A DNA stretch of 38,934 nucleotides from an uncultured Treponema sp. (lineage in GTDB: Bacteria; Spirochaetota; Spirochaetia; Treponematales; Treponemataceae), in contig CAMVHR010000027.1 in the NCBI GenBank assembly GCA_947167345.1, positions 1 to 38,934 of the forward strand. Direction: 5' to 3'. The translations under genes and the position numbers were made by a program. Below, piece after piece: positions 6,871-15,157 of this stretch. Numbering within the stretch: the stretch's first letter is position 1; every line of letters begins with the position of its first letter. The notes below the pieces were generated by a model. The model saw nothing but the letters and a program-made list of their open reading frames with translations, did no database searches and was not told the DNA's origin.

Positions 6871-8154
6871 ATGTACGAATATCATATAGAAGGTGGTTTT
6901 CCGGTAAAGGGAACTGTACAGGCAAGCGGTAACAAAAATGCAGCGCTTCCGTGCATAGCGGCAACATTGCTTACAAAAGAACCGGTAATCCTCCGAAACA
7001 TTCCTGACATCGAAGATACGAATGTAATGCTTTCCATTTTGGAGTCACTAGGCATTGGCATTGAAAAAATCGAAGCCCATGCATGGAAAATCGATGCAGC
7101 CCAAATTAATTCAAGCACAATTCCTGCACAACTGTCAAAAAAAATACGTGCCTCCATTCTTTTTGCGGGACCGCTCATTGCAAGGACAGGAAAAGCCATA
7201 ATGCTTCCTCCAGGGGGAGACGTAATAGGTCGAAGAAGGCTTGACACTCATTTTCTTGCACTTCAAGATTTGGGAGCGCGCGTAACGACAGAAGGAAGAT
7301 TTGAATTCACTACAAATAAACTTGTAGGTGCAGACATATTTCTTGATGAAGCTTCCGTTACGGCAACAGAAAATGCAATCATGGCAAGTGTTCTTGCAGA
7401 AGGACATACTGACATTACAAATGCAGCAAGTGAGCCACACATACAGGATTTGTGCAATATGCTCAATTCAATGGGGGCAAAAATCACTGGTGTAGGAAGC
7501 AACATTCTGCATATTGATGGTGTAAAAAAACTTTCGGGAACAGATTTTACAATAGGTCCCGATTTTATGGAAATTGGCTCGTTTATAGGACTTGCCGCAA
7601 CAACACGCGGTTCTATAGAAATCAAGGGAGTAAACCCGAAAGACTTGCGTCCATTAAAAATATCATTCGGTAAGCTCGGCATCAGATGGAACATTGAGGG
7701 AGATTCCCTATTTGTTTCATCTGATCAGGAAATGAAAGTTAACACAGATTTAGGGGGTATGATTCCAAAAATTGATGATGCCCCATGGCCGGGATTTCCG
7801 CCTGATTTGACATCAATAATGGTAGTCATTGCAACTCAGGTTGAAGGAACTGTGCTTGTTTTTGAAAAAATGTTTGAAAGCAGAATGTTCTTTGTAGACA
7901 AGCTTATCAGCATGGGTGCAAGAATTACATTGTGCGACCCTCACCGTGCAGTTGTTTCAGGTCCAAGTGCCTTACACGGGGAACATTTAGTATCACCAGA
8001 TGTGCGTGCTGGAATGGCAATGGTCATTGCAGCGATGGCGGCTCATGGAGAAAGCAAAATCAGTAACGTGTATCAGATTGAACGCGGATACGAGAATCTT
8101 GTAGAGCGTTTGCAAGCGTTAGGAGCACACATAGAACGAGTTGAAGTAAAATAA
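6871..8154 (+). CDS. murA: UDP-N-acetylglucosamine 1-carboxyvinyltransferase MurA (Cys-to-Asp form)
   Basis: Catalyses the first committed step of peptidoglycan synthesis, moving enolpyruvate from PEP to UDP-GlcNAc in the cytoplasm. At 427 aa it has the normal length, with the N-terminal SGNKNAALP segment (K22 and N23), the repeated EPT-synthase fold, the catalytic loop and the C-terminal DVRAGMAMVIAA segment. In the loop, PPGGDVIG carries Asp at residue 117 where E. coli has Cys115, the residue alkylated by fosfomycin. Asp at this site is known from Mycobacterium, Chlamydia and Borrelia and makes the enzyme naturally fosfomycin-insensitive. An AGAGGA ribosome site precedes the ATG. A strong terminator follows. 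Confidence 0.97.
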   Translation: MYEYHIEGGFPVKGTVQASGNKNAALPCIAATLLTKEPVILRNIPDIEDTNVMLSILESLGIGIEKIEAHAWKIDAAQINSSTIPAQLSKKIRASILFAGPLIARTGKAIMLPPGGDVIGRRRLDTHFLALQDLGARVTTEGRFEFTTNKLVGADIFLDEASVTATENAIMASVLAEGHTDITNAASEPHIQDLCNMLNSMGAKITGVGSNILHIDGVKKLSGTDFTIGPDFMEIGSFIGLAATTRGSIEIKGVNPKDLRPLKISFGKLGIRWNIEGDSLFVSSDQEMKVNTDLGGMIPKIDDAPWPGFPPDLTSIMVVIATQVEGTVLVFEKMFESRMFFVDKLISMGARITLCDPHRAVVSGPSALHGEHLVSPDVRAGMAMVIAAMAAHGESKISNVYQIERGYENLVERLQALGAHIERVEVK

Positions 8155-8156
8155 AC

Positions 8157-8208
8157 GAAAAAACCCGATGTGCAATATCAAAAATTACACACCGGGTTTT
8201 TATTTTTT
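8157..8208 (+). terminator. Terminator after murA
   Basis: AAAACCCG (8160-8167) pairs with CGGGTTTT (8193-8200), extended by TGTG/CACA after one mismatch, and followed on the plus strand by TTTTTATTTTTT. An A run on the 5' side means it could also act on the converging minus-strand gene. Confidence 0.8.
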
Positions 8209-8230
8209 AGCGAACCGCTAAAACGCGACG

Positions 8231-10126
8231 TTATACTTTTCGCGACATAAAGTATAATGATGCAAAAATGAATATTACCGTATATACTATCGCAGCCGCA
8301 ACAAGGGCAGCCTGATTGAAGGTTCCCACCAAGACATAGTTTACAATATTGAACATGTAGAAAGCAATCTCCACAATAAGATACATTACAAGACCAAAAA
8401 TCAAAATGATAAACAACCAGACTGTCTTAAAATGAGGACTTCTACTTTCTATGCGGTAATTCCAGCCAGAAGATGCAGCAAAGATAAAAAGAATAAGAAC
8501 AAACAGAGGGTACATCAGACGGCTGAGCAAGGATTCTCTAAAAACTTCTGCAGAAAAACCGTATTCAACTGCATTAGGAATAAAATTCATCAGGGAAAAA
8601 ATTGACATTGAAGAAGCCGATTCAGAAGCAACATTAATTGAAGCAAAGTCAGAATATGGCATTGGAAGTATTGCAGTATTAGGCGCGTAATCAGAACCTT
8701 CCTGTGCAGGAGGAATTTTTGAGGCATCAACAGCAAGACCGATTAATTCTTCTTCTTCAAGGATTTCAAGAGGAAGCCCAGTTTCTGCATAGCGATAGGA
8801 AGGGCGGCTTACAAGCCCCTGCGTATTGCGGTCAACAGCAAGCATCATAAGGAAAGGTACATTCTTCCAGGACTCTTCTATTCCCAGAATCTTTTTTGAA
8901 TCATCGCCAAAAACAGATGTTGTCTGACTGATGACTTTAGCAATAGGAACATTTACAGAACTGACAAAATAACCGTTACGGTCATATTTTACTATTGTAA
9001 GATTCTTAAGGTAACGCACAGACTTACCGCTTTCTTTTGAATCCATAAGGCTTTTTATGTAATATGCATTTTTTGAACCGTCAGGATTCTTCAAGGAAAA
9101 ATATACATTATGACCGTTAGAAAGCAAATCAATGTTCTGAGTTTCATCAATAAAGAAATACTGGTTTTCCATGCCTTCTTTCGCAAGTGCAAAAAAACGC
9201 TCTACATCAGGATCTGAACGTAATACAGTCTTCTGCAAATCAAGAAAAATATAATATGCCTGCAAATAATCACCAGAATTTAAGGCAATATAACCTTTCT
9301 GCTTTTTTGCATGAATGAGGTTCAATTCAGAACTCTGATACCTTGACGGCGAACGAAGAATGTTCCATGCCTTGTCTGCAATGTCATGTGCAACATCAAG
9401 ATTTGTATCAACACCATTACAGGCTTCCTGTGCAAGTGTTGCCCAGTAATGAGCATTGAACCATTCTTCCGCCTCATAAGCAGCCCTTGCACGTGCAATC
9501 AATTCCTTTACAGAATAGCTGTGATCTTTTGAATATAAAGGTTTTTCTTCTTGATCAACGGTAACAAAAGAATCATCATGAAGATTTTTGTCATTGTGTA
9601 TTTCAAGGGCATCTTTTGTTTTTTTAAGCATGCTCAAAGACTCTGAGCTTTTGGGAGCAACGGCAACAGCCCTTCGTGCATAAATATATGCCAGATCATA
9701 TTTTTCTGCAGCAAGAAAAGTTTCTGCAGTCTTTAAGTCATTATTCAATTCAACTGGACCATTTTCAAATGCAATGAGCTTTCTGTTTACTGCCGGCTTA
9801 AATATTTCGGCCGAAAAAGACAGTATAAAAACAAATATAAGAGATGTTACAACAACAAGACGATAACGATCAATCATTGCTGGTGAAAAACGCTTTCTTG
9901 AGTCCGTTGCATTTCTTTTCCACTGAATGGAACATGCAATGCAGAAGCCGCTTATTAATATAGACGGCAACAGTGCAAGAAACCATGAAAGTCCTCTATA
10001 AAACCTGTAACTGGAAACACTTTCAGGCACCAGTTCAGGAACTGACCTGTAGATGAAAGTTTCTCCGATGCAGCATAAAAATATAAGGAGCGTATATATT
10101 GCAAGAATTATGATGATTTTTTTCAT
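8231..10126 (-). CDS. Multi-pass membrane protein with TPR-like repeats, function unknown
   Basis: A 631-aa protein with about three N-terminal transmembrane helices (around 4-26, 48-68, 92-112), a soluble segment of about 425 residues, and three C-terminal helices (around 538-625). The soluble segment begins with helical TPR-like repeats (for example AETFLAAEKYDLAYIYARRAVAVAP, split at TPR positions, and IALNSGDYLQAYYIF) and then becomes beta-rich. No enzymatic motif is seen and the family is not recognised. A GGAGG ribosome site precedes the ATG, and the upstream gene's TAA directly abuts that ATG, so the two products are probably made together and may form a complex. Confidence 0.85.
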   Translation of the reverse strand: MKKIIIILAIYTLLIFLCCIGETFIYRSVPELVPESVSSYRFYRGLSWFLALLPSILISGFCIACSIQWKRNATDSRKRFSPAMIDRYRLVVVTSLIFVFILSFSAEIFKPAVNRKLIAFENGPVELNNDLKTAETFLAAEKYDLAYIYARRAVAVAPKSSESLSMLKKTKDALEIHNDKNLHDDSFVTVDQEEKPLYSKDHSYSVKELIARARAAYEAEEWFNAHYWATLAQEACNGVDTNLDVAHDIADKAWNILRSPSRYQSSELNLIHAKKQKGYIALNSGDYLQAYYIFLDLQKTVLRSDPDVERFFALAKEGMENQYFFIDETQNIDLLSNGHNVYFSLKNPDGSKNAYYIKSLMDSKESGKSVRYLKNLTIVKYDRNGYFVSSVNVPIAKVISQTTSVFGDDSKKILGIEESWKNVPFLMMLAVDRNTQGLVSRPSYRYAETGLPLEILEEEELIGLAVDASKIPPAQEGSDYAPNTAILPMPYSDFASINVASESASSMSIFSLMNFIPNAVEYGFSAEVFRESLLSRLMYPLFVLILFIFAASSGWNYRIESRSPHFKTVWLFIILIFGLVMYLIVEIAFYMFNIVNYVLVGTFNQAALVAAAIVYTVIFIFASLYFMSRKV

Positions 10127-11125
10127 TTAAATGTCCTCCAAATTCCTGTTGTTTTTTTCAAATACAAAGAAAAGGACAAGCAGAAGGATAAAGACAAATA
10201 TATTGTATAGCATTATAAACGGGTTACCAACAGCACACAGGGACTTAAAAATACCGATTCGTGCAAAAACATCATTAAAAGACTTTTCAATGCCAACCAT
10301 TACGGGATTTACATATCCGAGAATGTTACTTACTATGATTGCAAGAGTAGCCATTGCAACAATGAGCATATTGACCAGCCGCCACTCCGAGACATTCCTT
10401 AAGCCTATTACACCAAGAAGGGCTAGTCCCATTGATGCAAAGCACAGCCAGTAAGAAAATGCATGAAACGAACCGAATGACTGCATTGCACATTTACGCA
10501 AGACAAGGGACAGTTCCAGAACTTTCTGAACCGTAATTGAAATGGCAGGAGGCATAGCAATTGAATTTTGTATCAAAGAATCAGTAAAGGCTGTCTTTTT
10601 GTGAGACATTTTCAAAGAACTGAATGTATATACGTTATTTTCTACAAGATTCGAATCTATGCACAATCCTGAAACGGAATTATCAAGTTCATTAACATAA
10701 GAATAGTAGACTATCTTATCTTTGTTTCTGCGGAAATATCCTGCAGACGGCATGTCCTTTGTTTTTGCTTCAATATAAGTTTCATAAGTTGTTGTATTCA
10801 CTTTTGAAACTGAAGGAATAATAAAAAGCCATGAAGAGACATACAGAAGACAATAGCATATCAATGGCAGGACGGAACGGCATGGATGGCGTATAAAGAA
10901 AAACGTCATCATCATTGCACCAAAGATAAACACGACAGGTGCAGACAGAAGAAAACCTTCCATAAACATGTTAAAGTCAAAAGAAAGAGATTGCCCCGCA
11001 ACAAGATTCTGGCATAGTGTATATATCATATAAAGCACTGAGGCACAGAAACAGAAAAAAATGCATACGCAAGCATAGAAAAAAATAAGCTTCAATGATT
11101 CTATTATATTTTCTTTAATGTCCAT
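10127..11125 (-). CDS. Multi-pass membrane protein, partner of the TPR membrane protein
   Basis: A 332-aa protein with about six transmembrane helices: three near the N-terminus (about 13-35, 57-77, 83-105), a soluble loop of about 110 residues (105-218), and three more (about 222-240, 247-270, 302-325). It thus has the same 3 + loop + 3 plan as its neighbour, with a smaller loop. No known family or motif is recognised. Its stop codon directly abuts the start of the neighbour. There is no Shine-Dalgarno; a promoter-like pair lies immediately upstream. Confidence 0.82.
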   Translation of the reverse strand: MDIKENIIESLKLIFFYACVCIFFCFCASVLYMIYTLCQNLVAGQSLSFDFNMFMEGFLLSAPVVFIFGAMMMTFFFIRHPCRSVLPLICYCLLYVSSWLFIIPSVSKVNTTTYETYIEAKTKDMPSAGYFRRNKDKIVYYSYVNELDNSVSGLCIDSNLVENNVYTFSSLKMSHKKTAFTDSLIQNSIAMPPAISITVQKVLELSLVLRKCAMQSFGSFHAFSYWLCFASMGLALLGVIGLRNVSEWRLVNMLIVAMATLAIIVSNILGYVNPVMVGIEKSFNDVFARIGIFKSLCAVGNPFIMLYNIFVFILLLVLFFVFEKNNRNLEDI

Positions 11126-11134
11126 TATTTTTTA

Positions 11135-11163
11135 AGAATACCATTAATCAGGTCAAAAAACAA
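11135..11163 (-). promoter_or_regulatory. Promoter of the two-gene membrane operon
   Basis: On the minus strand TTGTTT (11158-11163) and TATTCT (11135-11140) are 17 bp apart, and the ATG at 11125 follows nine bases after the -10. The mRNA leader would be only about 2-3 nt. Confidence 0.45.
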
Positions 11164-11181
11164 TATGTAGTCTCAGGCGTT

Positions 11182-11730
11182 TTAGCCCAAGGTAACATTC
11201 CCTCTACTATCAATAGCGATAATAGATTTACAGCCAGAACACCTGAACCGACCTTCTTTTGTAGCCTTTAAGCCGTTGGAACAGACCGGACAGTTTACAA
11301 CTCTGGGGAACACAGTATTTCCCTGTGAAATTTCTTTCTGAATGTATAGGGAAGCTTCCTTTATATTTTCCTTGAATGTAAAGAATTGGGAAAAGCCAAG
11401 AAGCTGGAAGACTTCAAGAACCTTAGGCTGAACACTTACAAGAACAACATCACCACCTGATGACTTTACAGATTTCAAAAACTCCGTAAAATATCCTATT
11501 CCGGTAGACGAAACATAGTTCAAATTGTAACAGCTGAATATGATGCGTATGTATCCGGCATTTATTATCTTTTCAATTTGCTTTTGAAAATATGATGAGT
11601 TATAGGTATCTACATATCCGTTAAGATTAACAATAATACATTTATCGATATCCTCTACTTTTTCAAGATAAAATTTAAGGCTGTCATCTTTGTCATCATC
11701 AAATCCCTTGATAATATTATTGTCTATCAT
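11182..11730 (-). CDS. STAS-domain anti-sigma antagonist with C-terminal zinc ribbon
   Basis: A 182-aa cytoplasmic protein. Residues about 15-130 form a STAS domain of the SpoIIAA/RsbV type; VSSTGIGYF contains the conserved phosphorylation-site Ser, and the KVLEVFQLLGFSQFF segment is typical. Family members switch partner proteins when dephosphorylated. The tail (about 146-176) adds a four-Cys zinc ribbon (CPVC ... CSGC), uncommon on this fold. Neither a cognate anti-sigma factor nor a PP2C phosphatase is in the window, so its partner is unknown. The start at 11730 is preceded by a distant GAAGGA. Confidence 0.88.
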   Translation of the reverse strand: MIDNNIIKGFDDDKDDSLKFYLEKVEDIDKCIIVNLNGYVDTYNSSYFQKQIEKIINAGYIRIIFSCYNLNYVSSTGIGYFTEFLKSVKSSGGDVVLVSVQPKVLEVFQLLGFSQFFTFKENIKEASLYIQKEISQGNTVFPRVVNCPVCSNGLKATKEGRFRCSGCKSIIAIDSRGNVTLG

Positions 11731-11825
11731 TCTTTAGCGTCCGTCCTTCAACTTTTATTAATGTAATTATCGTCATAAATGATAAAATCAAACATGCTTA
11801 ATAATATACAAATTTAAGTATAAGG

Positions 11826-12488
11826 TCACATCCAGCCATAGTCAACATTTAAAAATATGCCATTCAAATCACGCTGTTCCAGAACATAAACAGCCTTTTG
11901 TGCTATCTGCTCTGGGGACGAAAGGAATCCCTCTGGAGCATTACTGGTAAAACCTGGCAGAATTGCATTGCATCGTATTCCAAGCTGACCGTATTCCCGT
12001 GCAACAGACTTTACAATGACGCCAAGGCCTGTTTTTGCTCCAAGATAAGCAGCATTTGTTGAACAAGCTCGTGGGACTTCGCTTCTTGTTCCGCCAAAAA
12101 GTAAAATGGAACCACATTTTCGCTCGCTCATAGGTGTTAAAACCTTGCTGACGACAACCCCAGGAAGGGCATAATCGAGCAAAGCCATCTTCTGCCAGTC
12201 TTCAGGACTAGTCTCATGCAGTTTTTTCTGAACAAAAGGACCATAACAGACACACAAAACAGAACATTCAGTCAAAATCTGTTTAAAAGCTTCATGTTCG
12301 AATTCACAAAGACCATTTGCTTCAAAGTCAGAGGGAATAAAGTGCAGCTTTTCATGTCCTGGATTATGAGTTCCGGTGACAGAGACGAGGGCACCTTTTT
12401 GTGCCAGAATATTTGCCAGACAAAAACCAATTCCGGATGTTCCTCCTATTACCAGAGCTTTTTTTCCATAGACAAAAGAATTACTCAT
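11826..12488 (-). CDS. Short-chain dehydrogenase/reductase
   Basis: A 220-aa NAD(P)-dependent oxidoreductase with a Rossmann fold. The N-terminal nucleotide motif GGTSGIG (about 15-21), the mid-protein CYGP segment and the catalytic YLGAK (YxxxK) with an upstream Ser (GGTRS) are all visible; the C-terminus (GIFLNVDYGWM) matches the usual ending. The substrate cannot be told. The frame extends to 12515, but the ATG at 12488 is preferred because it lies six bases after a perfect TATAAT (12495-12500, minus strand) and leaves a normal SDR N-terminus. Divergent from the RNA methyltransferase gene. Confidence 0.88.
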   Translation of the reverse strand: MSNSFVYGKKALVIGGTSGIGFCLANILAQKGALVSVTGTHNPGHEKLHFIPSDFEANGLCEFEHEAFKQILTECSVLCVCYGPFVQKKLHETSPEDWQKMALLDYALPGVVVSKVLTPMSERKCGSILLFGGTRSEVPRACSTNAAYLGAKTGLGVIVKSVAREYGQLGIRCNAILPGFTSNAPEGFLSSPEQIAQKAVYVLEQRDLNGIFLNVDYGWM

Positions 12489-12494
12489 GTAGCC

Positions 12495-12527
12495 ATTATA
12501 GCGTAAATCATGCAAAAACTGTATAGT
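12495..12527. promoter_or_regulatory. Compact bidirectional promoter
   Basis: A minus-strand TATAAT (12495-12500) lies six bases before the SDR start (12488), and a plus-strand TATAGT (12522-12527) six bases before the methyltransferase start (12534). With normal spacing, each -10 overlaps the place expected for the other promoter's -35. No good TTGACA match is seen on either side. Both mRNAs would be leaderless, and polymerase binding one way would block the other. Confidence 0.5.
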
Positions 12528-12533
12528 AGCATT

Positions 12534-13259
12534 ATGAATTTACAGAATATAGTCATAGTACTTTCACATCCAGAAGAAAGTCGTAATGTAGGTGCAGTAT
12601 GCAGGGCAATGGCAAACAATTCCATAAAAGAATTGAGAATTGTGGGCAGCAGGGAAAGCATTGATGATTCACGAGTACGCATTCTGGCAATTCATGCCTC
12701 TCCAATATGGGACAAGGCCACGTTTTATGAATCCATAACAAAAGCTACAAAGGACTGCGTATGTGCAGCCGGTACAACAAGAAGGCGTGGAAAAAAAAGA
12801 AAGGGAAAGTTATACTTGCCTGAAGAATTTGCGGAAATTGCATCAGGGGCAACAGACAATGATGGCAAAGTTGCAATAGTATTCGGCAACGAAAGAACCG
12901 GACTTACAGACGAAGAACTTCTTGAATGCACATCAGGAGTGACAATTCCGTCAAGCGATGAATTTGCATCTCTAAACTTGAGCCATGCCGTACAGATAAT
13001 GTGCTATCATATATTCCGACATACAAAGAAAAATTTTACAGGGTACACTCCGATTTCGCTTGAGCGCCTAGACAAGACAGTAACTTCCATTGCAGACAGC
13101 CTTCAAGACATAGGCTTTTTCAGCAAAACAGGTCGTCCTGACATGGAGCAGTTCTGGAGAACAATTTTATCACGTGCAAGTCTTAGTGAAAGTGAAGCAC
13201 GGTATCTGGAAAAAACATTTGACAAGGCCGCGGGTCTCGCCAGTCACAACAAAGGCTAG
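12534..13259 (+). CDS. trmJ: TrmJ-type SPOUT RNA 2'-O-methyltransferase
   Basis: A 241-aa SAM-dependent methyltransferase of TrmH family group 1. TrmJ members methylate the ribose at position 32 of tRNA. The SPOUT knot motifs are clear: HPEESRNVGAVCRAM near the N-terminus (the Asn/Arg of motif 1), IVFGNERTGLTDEEL (motif 2) and SLNLSHAVQIMCYHI (motif 3), followed by a helical C-terminal dimerisation region. The frame opens at 12510, but the ATG at 12534 fits family N-termini and the -10 position. Its TAG stop overlaps the stop of the convergent sigma-54 activator gene. Confidence 0.88.
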   Translation: MNLQNIVIVLSHPEESRNVGAVCRAMANNSIKELRIVGSRESIDDSRVRILAIHASPIWDKATFYESITKATKDCVCAAGTTRRRGKKRKGKLYLPEEFAEIASGATDNDGKVAIVFGNERTGLTDEELLECTSGVTIPSSDEFASLNLSHAVQIMCYHIFRHTKKNFTGYTPISLERLDKTVTSIADSLQDIGFFSKTGRPDMEQFWRTILSRASLSESEARYLEKTFDKAAGLASHNKG

Positions 13260-14395
13260 ACAGAATGCGACAGAAGAATGTCATCTGCTGTAACAAGTTC
13301 CTTTCTGGAAAATATGCATGCGCGCTTTACAACATTTTCAAGTTCCCGTATGTTTCCTGGCCATGAATAACTACAAAGCTTTTCAATTGCATTTTGAGAC
13401 AGTATTTTCTTGTGCTTAACGGAAAATTGCTGTGCCAGTGAAGGAATATCATCCTTGTGGCTTCGTAACGGAGGAACATAAACAGTCAGACAGTTTATTC
13501 TGTAAAACAAATCGCTCCTGAACGTATGATTTCTTACACACTCTTCAAGATTTCTGTTACTTGCAAAAATAAGTTTTTCGTCAAAATGACATTCTTTTGT
13601 ACTTCCGAGCCTTTTATACACTCGTCCCTCTATGACACTTAAAAGCTTTGCCTGCAATGAAAAAGGAAGCTCTCCAATCTCATCCAGAAGCAGCGTACCG
13701 TGATTAGCCTGTTCAAACCATCCTTTTTGAACTACAGCACCAGTATATGCTCCAGAACTTACTCCAAACAGATTTCCTTCTATTAAATTTGGATTGAATT
13801 CGGCAACATTAACACTATAAAAACCTTCTTTGCAACGTTTTGAATATTGATGAATCTTTCTTGCTGCCCAAGTCTTTCCGCTTCCACTTTCACCTAAAAG
13901 CAACACACACTCATCATAACCTGCAACAATTTTAAGTTCTTCTTCAAAACTTCTTGCAGATCTTACACTACCATAAGAACTTTTATCAATTGCTTTTATG
14001 GCATTAACCTGAAGATCTTTAGAAGATTCAAGCATTTTCCTTAAAGAATATGCAGGAGAAACAAGGTTGAACAATCTCGCTTTTCTAAAAAGACAGTTTA
14101 ATCTTGATGTTTTGCATGAATACGAATCATAAAGAATAATAAATTTTATCTGACGATATAATAACGCTTCACAAAGTAAATCGTACAATTCTACAATGCA
14201 TTTTTCTTTTTCTACAGAATAATCCACCAGAACTGCGTCTGCTCCTTCAAAAAGAAAAAACTCATTTTCCATTTCGGAAAATTTACAATCCTTGAACGAA
14301 ATACAAGACAGTGAGAAATCTACATTTAATTCTTCAGAACACCAAGATTCTAAAACTTTACTATCTGTTATAATTATTATTTTTTTATATTCCAT
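13256..14395 (-). CDS. Sigma-54 (RpoN) interaction ATPase lacking a DNA-binding domain
   Basis: A 379-aa AAA+ bacterial enhancer-binding-type protein. Residues 1-125 form a receiver-like domain with poor conservation of the acidic pocket. The AAA+ domain (about 140-370) has Walker A GESGSGKT (168-175), the sigma-54 contact loop as GAYTGA (215-220; Tyr in place of Phe occurs in the family), Walker B LLLDEIGE (235-242), and SWPGNIRELENVVKRA near the end. The protein stops at TADDILLSHSV with no Fis-type helix-turn-helix, so it should activate sigma-54 promoters without binding an enhancer or through a partner. It is 21 bp downstream of the WecG/TagA-like gene, same strand. Confidence 0.92.
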   Translation of the reverse strand: MEYKKIIIITDSKVLESWCSEELNVDFSLSCISFKDCKFSEMENEFFLFEGADAVLVDYSVEKEKCIVELYDLLCEALLYRQIKFIILYDSYSCKTSRLNCLFRKARLFNLVSPAYSLRKMLESSKDLQVNAIKAIDKSSYGSVRSARSFEEELKIVAGYDECVLLLGESGSGKTWAARKIHQYSKRCKEGFYSVNVAEFNPNLIEGNLFGVSSGAYTGAVVQKGWFEQANHGTLLLDEIGELPFSLQAKLLSVIEGRVYKRLGSTKECHFDEKLIFASNRNLEECVRNHTFRSDLFYRINCLTVYVPPLRSHKDDIPSLAQQFSVKHKKILSQNAIEKLCSYSWPGNIRELENVVKRACIFSRKELVTADDILLSHSV

Positions 14396-14416
14396 CTCTT
14401 TGCAAGTATAAGCATT

Positions 14417-15157
14417 CTATTCTTTCACAAAGAGCCTATACCAAACAAGAAGTACTTTGTACCAAATGAAAGGAAAAATCAAGAATATTTTTAAAGGATT
14501 TCGCATAACTTCACCCCAAATCTCATTTCCCTTTTCAAACACCATACGATCTACATGATTTTTTCTTTCACTGAAAATATCTATAGCATCATTAAAATAT
14601 AAGAATATACTGTGATCAAATTTTTCTTTGCGGTTATAAAACCAGCAGTCCTTGTCCCGAACACCACTACTCATCAAAACAAGAGACGGCGAAGCTTTAT
14701 AAATTGCTGAAATTACATCTGACTCAACAGATTTTGGATAATAGCCTACATAGCGACCTACAATCTGCAAATTACTAAAGGTATTACGGACATTTTTTTC
14801 TGCTGCCATAAGTGTCTTTTTATGACCGCCAAGCAGATAAATAGATTTATAATGAGTTTCAAGAACAGTCATAATATTTATAACTGTCTCAAATGGATTC
14901 CAACGGAAGGGAACAGTCTTTTTAAGGAATTTAGCCCCTGAAATTATGCTTTTGGAAATTGGAATGACCAAATCTGCATTACGTACACATTCAGCATAAG
15001 AATTATGTCCGCGTGCTTTTAGCAGATTCCATACAGACAAAAAAACTATTTGCTTTGAGCCTTCTTTTTCAAGTAAATCCATTATAGTCTTTTCAAAATC
15101 CTGAGGCTTGCAGACATCAACAGGAACTCCAAGAAGCTTTACTTTTTCAATTGCCAT
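14417..15157 (-). CDS. Divergent WecG/TagA/CpsF-family protein
   Basis: A 246-aa protein of the glycosyltransferase family that transfers N-acetylmannosaminyl-type sugars onto lipid carriers in surface polymer synthesis. The fold pattern is recognisable: VKLLGVPVDV at the start, NADLVIP (60-66), IYLLGGHKKT, and a basic hydrophobic C-terminus for membrane contact. Two features of active enzymes are missing: the TLN-like segment reads SVW (about 41-43), and the Asp of the PDG motif is replaced in PIS (66-68). It may have another chemistry or a regulatory role. Its start overlaps the rsmE end by 19 bp, with a CGGAGA ribosome site. Confidence 0.75.
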   Translation of the reverse strand: MAIEKVKLLGVPVDVCKPQDFEKTIMDLLEKEGSKQIVFLSVWNLLKARGHNSYAECVRNADLVIPISKSIISGAKFLKKTVPFRWNPFETVINIMTVLETHYKSIYLLGGHKKTLMAAEKNVRNTFSNLQIVGRYVGYYPKSVESDVISAIYKASPSLVLMSSGVRDKDCWFYNRKEKFDHSIFLYFNDAIDIFSERKNHVDRMVFEKGNEIWGEVMRNPLKIFLIFPFIWYKVLLVWYRLFVKE

